Below are positions 1 to 9,881 of a DNA stretch of 64,000 nucleotides, in pieces. The stretch lies in assembly GCA_001970955.1 (NCBI GenBank), contig MPUH01000177.1, forward strand, positions 1-64,000, in the 5' to 3' direction. The position numbers were made by a program, and so were the translations under genes. Numbering within the stretch: position 1 is the stretch's first letter; the number at the start of each line of letters is the position of its first letter. Under the pieces are notes generated by a model. It was not told the origin of the DNA and ran no database searches. It saw nothing but the letters and a program-made list of their open reading frames with translations. The stretch comes from Stentor coeruleus. Taxonomy: Eukaryota; Ciliophora; Heterotrichea; Heterotrichida; Stentoridae.

Positions 1-1038
1 GTCTGCACCTAAGAAACATTTATTAATCATATTATAATAAAATAGTTTTTATTATAATTAAAGCTGCAAGGTAAAAAATAAATCAGAAAATATAGTTGTC
101 AAGGAAACTGTAACTTATTCCAAATTTACCTTACAAACTTTCATCATAATTAGATACATCACAGCACTGAATTTTGGGGGGAAAATTATTGCATTGCATA
201 CTTAAATGAAAAGAATATTTTATGTGAAGTTAAAAATTATTTAGAAAGTGATTATTTTTTAAACATAAAAAAAGATTAATGGAAAATTTAGTTGCATTTT
301 CGAACGAATTTTAAGATGTAATCCATGATTATTTTAGTTATCCTCATTAGCTCACTTTCTTTTAATTATTCTAATATGCTATTATATTTAGTTGAAAAAT
401 ATGCCAGCTTATTCAACATGGAATATAGCAAATATCCCAGATAAACGAGAATAGCAGGGAAATAATTATTACATCAAAATTTTCAAACCAAAGCAGAGTC
501 GAAAGATCAGAAATAGTTTCAATTATCAGTTAAATCCATTTTATTTAGCTTAGCTATAAGACATAGTTTTTGAATGAATTTAATAATGTCACTTAAAATC
601 TTGAAGCAGTTATGCTATAAATTGATAATTAATTTATATTATTAGTGCCTTTCTATAAGTTTATTTTTATCTAATAATTTCTATGCAGTTCAATACAGTT
701 ATGCTATATTTTAAGATTTCATAGTTTATATTTTACTAAATTCATATTTTATTACTAAAATTATTAATCATTCTTTGAAATAAAATATATTAAAGGCTTG
801 AAAGCCTATAACTAATTTTCTGCATTGAATATTTATGTAATCATTTTAATAATGAAATTTAATTTAGATAATATTTGGGTTTATAAAACATTTTTTGCAT
901 GCAATTCATATAATATTTAACTTTACTTAAAATTTTGATATATTTAATTGTATTTTCATGTATGAAAATCTTATGAACTTTAATCAAGCGAAAAAAAATA
1001 ATGCTTATTCATGCATAGATAAATAAAATTTATAATTA
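1..1038. other. Intergenic, no gene seen
   Basis: AT-rich stretch with stops in all frames. I see no RNA gene or conserved motif. The last few hundred bases presumably hold the promoter of the EF-hand gene that follows, but no promoter element can be singled out. Confidence 0.6.
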
Positions 1039-1392
1039 ATGGGTGTTTGCTTTTCTAAAGGTTCTGGTCTATGTGCAGAAGCAAAATCACTTGCTGTAGA
1101 CATTTTCAAAGAAATGGACAAGGACGGGAATAATACGATTGATTTCAATGAAGCAGTTATATTTTGGGAGAGAAATTACGCAAAAATTAGCTCACGAGCA
1201 ATGTTTGAAGCAGTGGATAAAGACAAAAATGATAAAATCGATTTAAAAGAGTGGATAGCCTTCTGGACAAGAGTTAAGAAAAGCGGGCATAGCGATGAAG
1301 AAATACTAGAAGAACTTAAAAGTTTGAAAAATAGAGGATCATGGGTTGGGTTTAACAATGTTGATGCTGTCAACAAGAAAAAAATAGACTAA
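1039..1392 (+). CDS. Small EF-hand calcium-binding protein, probably N-myristoylated
   Basis: A 117-residue protein with two EF-hands. The first loop (about residues 29-40) reads DKDGNNTIDFNE, the second (about 61-72) DKDKNDKIDLKE; both have Asp at positions 1, 3 or 5 and Glu at 12, so both should bind Ca2+. The N-terminus MGVCFSKG has Gly2 and Cys4, which fits N-myristoylation plus palmitoylation, so the protein probably acts at a membrane. The start is the first ATG after AT-rich leader. The tail (about 95-117) is basic and unassigned. The EF-hands are seen directly; membrane anchoring is inferred. It is not a full four-hand calmodulin, and the exact family is unknown. Confidence 0.85.
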   Translation: MGVCFSKGSGLCAEAKSLAVDIFKEMDKDGNNTIDFNEAVIFWERNYAKISSRAMFEAVDKDKNDKIDLKEWIAFWTRVKKSGHSDEEILEELKSLKNRGSWVGFNNVDAVNKKKID

Positions 1393-2093
1393 ATAATCAT
1401 GAATTCTTATTATTTAATTCTCTTAATAGATTATCATAGATGCTTTGAATTTGAATCTCCCTGAACCAGATGCATTAGTTAATATAATTTTGATCTAAAA
1501 ATAATTAAGTTTTAGGTTATTTGCATATACTATGGCTTATTTATAAATAACTAATCTCTAGTAAATTAGGCTTTTATATAATTATATGTAGAATTGAATG
1601 TAGTAATTAAAGTATTNATATAATTATATGTAGAATTGAATGTAGTAATTAAAGTATTTTTTTATATCTGTTTTAGGTTCATGCAAAAGTTGTGATCTAT
1701 TCAATATTTAAGATTATTTATCTTTTAAACCCTATAGATTTTATTTAATATAAATTGTATTACCAAATATCAAATTTCAGTTAGTAATTATTTATTATAA
1801 GTTGAATTACCATATAATTATATGTCTTTGCATTTTCATATAAGCTATGCATATTTCAAATAAATTTTATCTTGCTATTGGCTAAGTAAAAAGTTTATCT
1901 TCACTGTAAATTTCTATTCCATGCATGCAATTTATAGTTTACTATTACTTCTAAAAATTCCTAACCTATTAAATATTTGTTTTTATGATAGCTTGCAATT
2001 TTAATGAGTTAGATGTTATAAAACTTAAAAAATCTTTTTTTTTAATATGAAAACATCGCTAATAATATTTACGTATTTAATAATTTTCGCAAT
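1393..2093. other. Intergenic between convergent genes
   Basis: Lies between the 3' ends of the EF-hand gene and the carboxypeptidase gene. It contains the N-marked duplication described separately and otherwise shows only AT-rich sequence with no open frame. Confidence 0.6.
1576..1658. repeat. 41-bp exact duplication flanking a single N (scaffold join)
   Basis: The 41 bases at 1576-1616 recur exactly at 1618-1658, with one N at 1617 between them. This is what an unmerged contig overlap looks like. It is almost certainly an assembly artefact and not a biological tandem repeat; the same pattern occurs at 31191-31359. Confidence 0.85.
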
Positions 2094-3788
2094 CTAGGCA
2101 TAGAAACTTGTAGGCCTTGAAGAAGCCAGTTTACCCATAAAAATTGATATTTTACCTCTGCTAAGCATTTGTATACCTTCTTGAAACATTGGAGCTATAA
2201 TATTTGGCTTGTGTATACGTCTTGTGTTTATTTTAGGATAGCCTGCACCTTTATCATAGCGCTTAACACTTTTAATTTCAGTGCGTGTTATATTTCTTTT
2301 GTTTATATTTCGAGTTTGAGAGAGAATTTTTGCTTTAACCCATTCTTTAGCTGCTTCGATAAACCTAAATTCGCTTAAGGGTACTCGTGAAATAGGATTA
2401 ATTTTTTCATAGTCAAGGATTGAATAAATTAATGAGCTTGCTATTTCATTGAAAAAACTTCGGTTATGGACTTGAACTGAAAAAAGATCATTTGCTATTA
2501 ATTCTGAAAATCTTTTACCAGACTTTAAGTTCATAGGTGATGGAATGATATGCAAAGGTCTTGGAATATAGTAAGCACATTCAAGCGTATAACTATGTAT
2601 TATTCCTATTTTTTTATAAAATGCTACTCTTCCAGAACCTTCTTTTGAGTTATGGTCTTTCGGATCCTTTGAAGTCATAGATCTAATTGAAAAATCGCAT
2701 TCTGAAAATTCAAAATATCCTGTATTAAGTTCAATTAGCTTAGCTAAGAGCTGATTTTCTATTTGTTTATCAACTTCTAACGAATTACCAAATAAAAAGC
2801 AGCTTCTTTTTGAAGCGTGTGCATGCAAATCAAAATAATACTTAACTTTTCCAGCTAAGTATTCAAAATATTTACAAACTGCATAAATTGTTGGATGATA
2901 ATTTTGATCTGGATAAGCATAACATCTATTTAAATTAATTCCATTCTGATCTACTCGAAAATTTCCTCTATATACTCCATCTGGGTTGAGGACTGGAATT
3001 ATTTTAAATACAAAAGCATTTCTTATAGCAACTGCTCGAGGATCATTACTCAAAAGTATCTGTAAAAGGCCATCAAGAACAAATGATCCAGGAGTTTCAC
3101 CAGGATGCACTCTAGAAGTTATGAAAATTATTGGTTTTTTAGATACAAGACACCTATCTTTTTTTTCGACAAAAAGATCAGGAATTGTTGCTTCTGCTAC
3201 TTCTGAAAAATTGTTTTTATGTGAAAATGTTATAAGTTCTGAGTTCCTGCCATCAAGACTTTTGGCAATAACTTCCCTCCACACTTTACAGTCTTCAGGA
3301 CAGTTTTTTTCAAAAATTCTCATGGTCTCTTGTGTTTCTTCATAAGAATAAGGCGGTGCATATGCAAAAAATATCTCATTATCATTAGCCGGAACTTCAA
3401 AACTCCATGAGAGCTTATAATAAACTGTGTAAGTGGTTTCATAGCTCACATCACATTCCAGCCTTTTCCATTCTGTTGATGATGGAATACATTTCCACAC
3501 TGGCCTATAAGATGAAGTAGAGAATACTCGCATGAACCCTAGGTTTACTATAGAAAGCTTAACCAGAGTATTTTTTTTAAGCCCTTTAATTCCGAAATAA
3601 AACCAGGTCCGATAGCTGTTGTGTCCAGAACATGCAGCATCCGGTGATACATGCAGTTCAAACTATGTAAAGCTTACTTGATTTAAGCCCACTCTGTAAG
3701 CTTTGCTCATGTTCCCAGAATCAAAATTGCTAAAAAATGTTATGCCTTCAAATGAGATCACCGCTTGCTGCGGATTTTCACGATCCAT
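2094..3788 (-). CDS. Cytosolic metallocarboxypeptidase (M14, AGBL/CCP family)
   Basis: About 559 residues once a 15-nt intron at 3663-3677 is removed; the joined N-terminus reads FFSNFDSGNM, then WFYFGIKG and VKLSIVNL, all typical of the N-terminal domain of cytosolic carboxypeptidases. The catalytic domain has the zinc motif HPGET, the second zinc-binding His in DLHAHASKRS, and the catalytic Glu in YTLECAYY. Family members remove glutamates from tubulin tails and other substrates, so a role in axonemal or cortical microtubules is likely. Family is clear from the sequence; the exact substrate is inferred. The start is the ATG at 3788; the downstream ATG at 3533 would cut off part of the N-domain. 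Stop is TAG. Confidence 0.92.
3663..3677 (-). other. 15-nt intron in the carboxypeptidase gene
   Basis: On the minus strand it reads GTAAGCTTTACATAG. It holds an in-frame TAG, and removing it joins ...GLNQ to FELHVSPD without a frame change. The joined protein matches the CCP N-domain on both sides. Confidence 0.88.
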
Positions 3789-4702
3789 CTATAATATAAT
3801 ATTCTAATTCAAATTCTAAGACTATAAATTACGAAATTAGATTATTTATTTTGACTGGGCTTTAAAAATTTGTGATTCTTTGTAAAAGTTTTGCAATAGT
3901 TTTGCTTTTAAGTTATATAAAGTTAATTACAATAGCTTGAAATAAAATTCAAAATAGACAAAATTAGTTTAAACTTTATTTTAGAACTAGCAAAAATAGA
4001 GAAGTTTTCTTTCGAAATCAAGTATTGTTAATAGTTCTAAGGTAGAAAATTTAAGCATTAGTTAAATCCAATAACTCCATTTAATAGTATTTAATTATAA
4101 CAGACTAGCATAGTATCATCAAATATAATAATAATTATCAGATGTAATTTATAATTATCATACTAAGAGATGCAAAACTTTAACTTTACTTTACAAATTT
4201 ATTATAAATGCAAAATTTAATTAGTAAAGTTACTTTTTGAGCATTAATTATGAAAATAAACTCTTCTTTCTAGAAAGGTATAAGTTTGTAATTATAATGT
4301 ATGCATTATTATATATTAAAACTCATTACATATTATACCTACTTCTAAGCATTATATTAATAATTTGAAAATTAACAAAGGCTGGACAATAGTCAAGCGA
4401 TAATTCCTAACTAATACTATACTAATATTAATAATTTATCAACAGAGATTCAAAACAGAGCATATTATATTATGTATTGCTTTACTTCAGTAAAAAATAA
4501 TTAATTTTTAAGTTCTAATATTTTTCTTTTAGTTATTGTAGTATATAATAGAAATACAAAAGTATTTTGACAAATAAAGAGTTTACTTAGGCAAAAGACT
4601 TATTGCCGTTTTCTTCTTTTTGCAAAATCTATCAAAAAGTACTCCTTAAGTTGCTCTTAATATTAAATACATAAACACTCTAATAGGATATCTAATAAAG
4701 TT
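3789..4702. other. Intergenic between divergent genes
   Basis: AT-rich; presumably contains both upstream promoters. No open frame, repeat or structured RNA is apparent to me. Confidence 0.6.
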
Positions 4703-5155
4703 ATGGCAATTGTACAAGACTCAGCTAGAAACACTTTTCTTAAAGAAATTGATAGAAATTCAAACATTGGGAGTGATGTAAGAAGAGAAATCGAATATAG
4801 ATTTAATAACTCTCAAGTAAACAAAACCTATAAGTTTCCTCGAACTAATGAATCTTCAACACCAATCATAAAACATAAAAGCAAGTTATCTTTACAAGTT
4901 TTCGAAAAAACGAAAAAAAAAGTAAGAACTTTGTCTAATGTCTATACGAAAAAACAATTAACTTTAACTAAGTTCCCATTGCTTCAGAATGGCACATTGA
5001 AGCCCTCAGGAAAAACGCTTAATCAATTACGGAAAGTTAAAACTGATAAATCATTTTCATCTAGTACCAATTCTTTTAGCTCATCACTTTCAATGATTCC
5101 TAAGAATGCAATATTCAAGAAGAAAAACCATTTGATGTTGTCTAGATTATCATAA
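4703..5155 (+). CDS. Hypothetical basic protein, 150 aa
   Basis: I do not recognise a family. The protein is rich in Lys, Ser, Thr and Asn, strongly basic, with no membrane segment and probably largely disordered (for example KKVRTLSNVYTKKQ and a Ser-rich run near residues 120-132). The base use and TAA stop fit neighbouring genes, and the ATG is the first in frame after an AT-rich leader. It could be a cytoskeleton- or nucleic-acid-associated protein, but nothing in the sequence proves that. Confidence 0.6.
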   Translation: MAIVQDSARNTFLKEIDRNSNIGSDVRREIEYRFNNSQVNKTYKFPRTNESSTPIIKHKSKLSLQVFEKTKKKVRTLSNVYTKKQLTLTKFPLLQNGTLKPSGKTLNQLRKVKTDKSFSSSTNSFSSSLSMIPKNAIFKKKNHLMLSRLS

Positions 5156-5573
5156 TTCGTTTTTGATTAATATGCTGATATTAGTTTTTTTATCAAACTT
5201 TAACTAACAATTTTGCCAACAAGTGATTGAAATTTTATTCAAATCTGCACTTTACTGCTTAGTGGCATAAATGACAAAAATGTGAAGAAAAATATTGCAT
5301 TCTCTAAGTGTTTCATAAAAAATGCTAATGAAAGTATAAAAAACTTGGAAAATTAAATAAAAAAGTACTAAATAGCAATTTTGGTATATTTATTATGGGG
5401 TCAATATATTTTTTAATTTTTCGCTTATCCTATTGAAAGAATTATTTAATCATATCTAAATAAGGTGCTTAAGCATAGCCTACAAAAGTTATGCTTATCA
5501 AAAATACATAAATTTTTGATATTTGCATATTAAATTAAAAATAAAAAAGCAAGCTTATAGCCACCACACCTTT
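5156..5573. other. Intergenic
   Basis: AT-rich, no supported gene. Nothing structured was seen. Confidence 0.55.
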
Positions 5574-5938
5574 TCAGAAAAGACAGAGACTTCCTCTTTT
5601 CGCGCTAATTAAAATGGAAATATCTAACAAGTTATGAGCAGAAGTTGAACATACTTTAACACTGACTCGGATACCTAAATTCCTTGGTGGTGGAGTATAA
5701 TAAATAGCATTATTATCATTATCAAATCTGTTACGATAAGTATAGTAATAATAATTTATAATTTGTCTAACACACTCATAATTTTCTTTAGGCAAATAGC
5801 ATGATGTTTTATTTCTCTGAATTCAAAGCCTAAAATCACTAAATTCAAAGTATTTTTATTAATTCTTTGAACTCCGAATTTGTGTTTCACCTTTGCAACT
5901 TTAGGTTGCTTGATAATTCTATATGCCTTTTTGCTCAC
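5574..5938 (-). pseudogene. Possible small gene or relic in two overlapping frames
   Basis: Two minus-strand frames overlap here. One starts with ATG at 5938 (60 codons, basic, MSKKAYRIIKQPKVAK...) and stops at 5756. The other runs from about 5830 down to 5574 and contains a Tyr/Asn-rich stretch and RNLGIRVSVKVCSTSAH. Both look protein-like, but I find no 15- or 16-nt GT..AG intron that would join them, and the second frame ends in TGA, unlike the confident genes here. It may be a decayed gene, a sequencing frameshift or chance. Low confidence. Confidence 0.3.
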
Positions 5939-6620
5939 TGAAAATATTTTATAATAATCATTTAGTTCATCTCATCGTTGCACATATAGCATGGCATAGG
6001 CATATATAGGGCCTGTACAGAACTATAGTCATGATCATAGCTAGTTTCACCATAATTTTAATTTCTTGGCTTTAAGCATAATACTTTAAATAGTTAATTC
6101 AAAGTTTTGTTTGATTTTTTTTAAATATTGTGTTATACTTATACTATTTTGTATATCCCATTTTTTTCGTAACTCTTTTAGAAAGGCTAAAATACTAAGC
6201 ACACACCTTATTGATTAACATAACTATTACTTGGAAAAAGAAATTGTTTGAATTAGTGATTTATAATAAGAAAATTAAAGATTCTAAAGTTAATCAAAAA
6301 TAATATAAACTACTAGAATATTTAATTTATCCTTACTATATAAATTTAAAAAACTTAATAATTTATAACATACTAATAAAAATAACTAAAAATTATTGAT
6401 AAGTATTATTCAATATTTAAGGTTAACTTATTGCGATAATTTATCTAAATATCATTATCCTTCTTAAATTCATTAACAGCTATATCGATTATCTTATCAT
6501 TTTTATTAAGGAAATATAATATATTTAATTTATAGAGTTAATTAATTATAATATCTTTTAATCTATACTCAAATCTAACTTCAAAAGCCTAACTTAGTCT
6601 AGCATTTAATTATTAGTCAG
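5939..6620. other. Intergenic
   Basis: AT-rich. The stretch around 5970-6050 is slightly less AT-rich but shows no tRNA or clear hairpin. No gene seen. Confidence 0.55.
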
Positions 6621-9302
6621 TTAAAACTCTTCATCCCAGATAGGATTTACAAATTTGAATTTTTTCCCTGTGTGCTCATAATCAATAGTTTCTCTACTAC
6701 TCAAAATAAGCTCAATAGAGCAATGCTGTGTAGATGAAGAATCGATAAGTGTATCAAGATTATCTAACTGAGGAACATAGTGCGGAATTATCTTTTTAGT
6801 TATCAAATCATCCCACATAACACCATTTAACCATTTGTGGTGTTTAAGTTGTTCGGCAGTTCCTCGCATTGAAGGACTAAGTCTTAGCAGTTGCTCAATA
6901 ATAATTTTTTCCCTGCAAGTACTTTTGATGAACTTTGGATATGTAAATTGCCCTTGAATAATTTCTCTATAAACTTCAGAAGGCTCATCATCCACATTTT
7001 CCCCAAATGGAACCATTCCACAAACAAACTCATAAATCATTACACCTAAACTCCATAAATCAGCAGAAAAACTATAACCCTTTCCTAATATAACTTCTGG
7101 GGCCATATAGTGAGGTGTGCCCATTACTGAATAAGTTCTTCCTTGAATGATTTTTGCAGTTCCAAAATCTAAGAGTTTAAGATACCCATCTTCATCTACA
7201 ATAAGATTTTCTGGTTTTAAGTCTCTGTATATAATATTGCGCTTGTGGAGATGCTCAAGAATAAGCAAAAGGCAGCTTGTATAAAATCGGCACATATGTG
7301 AGTTTAAAAGGTTTAGAATGCGTAAAACTTCATAGAGCCCTAAACCATGAACATATTCTAATAAAAAATATACTCGGTTTTCATCCTTAAAAGTTTTCAC
7401 TAGTTTTGTTATAAAAGGGTGATCAATTTGTAATAAGACTTTTCTTTCAAGAATTAAACTTTCATAGAGGTTGTTTTCAGCAATTTTTTTTCGAGTCACA
7501 GTTTTAAGTGCGTATGGGATTTTTGTTTTATGTACAGCACAGAGAAATACATTGCCAAACATTCCGCTACCAAGGCTTTTGACTATAAATAAGTTAGATA
7601 AGTTTAATGTGTCATCTTGAAGATGCATGCGTTTAATGATTTTTTTGTACATTGATTCATCTATTAAAGTAAGAAAATCTTCACGAGATAATATCCAAAG
7701 GGTGCAATCAGTTCTGCAAATTACGGATGCTGTGCGGTTTTCTCCTTTAATAATTGACCTTTCACCAAAATAGTCACCTTCTGAAATGCTCCTGATGATA
7801 GCAGTGTCTTTTTTTATATATACTTCACCTGATTTTATTATATAAAAGTTTTCTCCTGGATCTCCTTGAGAAAAGATTTCTGTCCCAGCCGAGAAATCTT
7901 TTATTGTCACAAGATTGGCTAATTCTTCTAATTTTTGTGATGGAATCAATCTTAATAGGTATACTTTTTTTAGCATTTTAATCATTTTGTTTTTGAGAAT
8001 CCGTGAGGTCAATCTTTCTTTTAGAATTTCTTTAAGTTTTTTTTTTGAAAGCATGCCTATATCAGTTTTGCTAGATGAGATAACATTATGTGAAAAATTT
8101 CCAGAAATTCCTTCAAATATCCATTTGGCACCAAGATTTTCAAAAACATTAATTGTATTCTCAGAGTACAATAAGCTTCCTTTAAGCACAAACCATATGT
8201 GCTTACTCATTTTTGTTTCTTCATTTATTACTATCTCATTGTCTTTAAAAGTTAAGATTTCTGTGTTTTCAATAAGAGCTTCTTTCTGGGCATTAGTTAA
8301 GTGTCTAAGTATTTCACAATTATCAAAGCAAATCCTGAGTGTATTCTTATAAGCTATTTTCTGTAAACCACCTCCTAAAACAGAAATTAGCATATCGCTT
8401 CCGATGCTAAGTACCTTAACTCTTCCCTTTGCTGTTACTGTTGCTGTCCTAAATGTATTATAAAGAAGGGCTTGCTCTCCAAAATATTCTCCAGCTTTCA
8501 ATGTTCTAATAATTTTATGTTTCTTGCTGCACTGAACAATTCCTTCTTCTATGATATAAAAAATATTTCCAGGATCTCCTTCAACAACTATCACTTGCCC
8601 ATCATAAAAAATATTATTTGCTGCAACATTAATAAGCATATCAATTTGTTCGTTTGTTAAAGGCTTCAAGAATGGCACACCTTGAAGAAAGTGCTTGTTT
8701 TCCTCATATTTAAGTCCTGAAATTTTTTTTATAGCATCTCGAAAAATCTTCCGTCCTATTCCCCAGAGTTTAACTTTATTAATTGTTCGAAGTGTTGCAG
8801 TTCTCTGTGAATCATGAATCAGAGCTAATTCTCCAAATCCATGACCTTCATTTATGTGTCCTCGAATTGTTCCATTAATAATAATTTCTACTGTACCTTC
8901 AGCCAGAATAAAGAAATTGTACCCAGAATCGCCTTGTTTGAATATGATTTCTTTTTCCCCTAATAAATAAAGCTTCATATGCTCGATTAGTTCTTCAATA
9001 TTTTCTTCAGGTAAAAAACTAAAAAGAAAGTGATTAGACAATGCTTTTTTGATTAAGCTTTTATCTTCAGTATATTTTGGTTTGCCTGTGACTATTGCAG
9101 TTGGAGCATCAATATCATCTTCACTCCGGAAATTAAATTCACTTGAGACTTTTCGTGAAAGAGGCCTTCTTTGCTTATGTGATGCAATGGCTTCTGTTTT
9201 AATTCTATCAGTTAAATTCCCAGGAAATTCAGTATTAGCCACTCTAATAAGTATAGTTCCTGATTTTTCTTTTGCCTTTGAGCAGTATGCACAGGTTCCC
9301 AT
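6621..9302 (-). CDS. cGMP-dependent protein kinase (PKG-like) with four cyclic-nucleotide-binding domains
   Basis: 893 residues. Four tandem cyclic-nucleotide-binding domains occupy roughly residues 95-205, 215-325, 335-440 and 455-565. Phosphate-binding cassettes are intact in the first (FGELALIHDSQRTAT), second (FGEQALLYNTFRTAT) and fourth (FGERSIIKGENRTAS); the third lacks the FGE..R pattern and is probably non-binding. The C-terminal AGC-type kinase (about 575-835) has the glycine loop GSGMFGNVF, Lys in YALK, YRDLKPEN, DFGTAK and GTPHYMAPE. The N-terminus MGTCAYC has Gly2, Cys4 and Cys7, suggesting myristoylation and palmitoylation. The layout resembles protist PKGs. cGMP rather than cAMP selectivity is inferred from architecture. 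Confidence 0.93.
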   Translation of the reverse strand: MGTCAYCSKAKEKSGTILIRVANTEFPGNLTDRIKTEAIASHKQRRPLSRKVSSEFNFRSEDDIDAPTAIVTGKPKYTEDKSLIKKALSNHFLFSFLPEENIEELIEHMKLYLLGEKEIIFKQGDSGYNFFILAEGTVEIIINGTIRGHINEGHGFGELALIHDSQRTATLRTINKVKLWGIGRKIFRDAIKKISGLKYEENKHFLQGVPFLKPLTNEQIDMLINVAANNIFYDGQVIVVEGDPGNIFYIIEEGIVQCSKKHKIIRTLKAGEYFGEQALLYNTFRTATVTAKGRVKVLSIGSDMLISVLGGGLQKIAYKNTLRICFDNCEILRHLTNAQKEALIENTEILTFKDNEIVINEETKMSKHIWFVLKGSLLYSENTINVFENLGAKWIFEGISGNFSHNVISSSKTDIGMLSKKKLKEILKERLTSRILKNKMIKMLKKVYLLRLIPSQKLEELANLVTIKDFSAGTEIFSQGDPGENFYIIKSGEVYIKKDTAIIRSISEGDYFGERSIIKGENRTASVICRTDCTLWILSREDFLTLIDESMYKKIIKRMHLQDDTLNLSNLFIVKSLGSGMFGNVFLCAVHKTKIPYALKTVTRKKIAENNLYESLILERKVLLQIDHPFITKLVKTFKDENRVYFLLEYVHGLGLYEVLRILNLLNSHMCRFYTSCLLLILEHLHKRNIIYRDLKPENLIVDEDGYLKLLDFGTAKIIQGRTYSVMGTPHYMAPEVILGKGYSFSADLWSLGVMIYEFVCGMVPFGENVDDEPSEVYREIIQGQFTYPKFIKSTCREKIIIEQLLRLSPSMRGTAEQLKHHKWLNGVMWDDLITKKIIPHYVPQLDNLDTLIDSSSTQHCSIELILSSRETIDYEHTGKKFKFVNPIWDEEF

Positions 9303-9881
9303 TATTTTAATTTAATTACGCAAAGAAGATTTTACAGCCTCCTTATAAATTCAAATTTTATAAATTCTAGTTCAAAAATTAGAGGCCAGTCTTTTTTCTA
9401 GGTTATAGAGCTGACCAAAATTTATAAATCATATATTTTGAGAGCGTTTTAAAAAAAATTGAAAAAACTCTTAAATGCATTTTTGGGAATGCATTTCAGG
9501 TTTTATAGTATAAATTAAAAATCACCACATAAACTTTTGATAGAAATAATTGAGTTTTAAAATTTTATATATAGTCATTCAATTCTATTTAAAAAATGTT
9601 TTAAAATCAAGTTTATATTTTCTTAATGAATCAATTTTTAATAGAGTATTATATCTAAGAAACTATTAAATTATTTAAGCACTAATAGTTATGCATTAAG
9701 CATTTTGTAAATAATATAATTTATAGAAAGAACATCAATCTTTATAAAAAGCAAAAAGCCATATTAGACAAACTTCTAATTATTAATTTCTTATGTTTTA
9801 TGATCTGTCTTTAAAACTATATACTATAATATCTTAAAATATAAACTGCAATGGCTTATTGAAATTGTTTATTCTAACTAC
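9303..9881. other. Intergenic
   Basis: Between the 3' end of the kinesin gene and the 5' end of the kinase gene, both on the minus strand. AT-rich, with no open frame or structure noted; it likely contains the kinase promoter near 9303. Confidence 0.55.
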
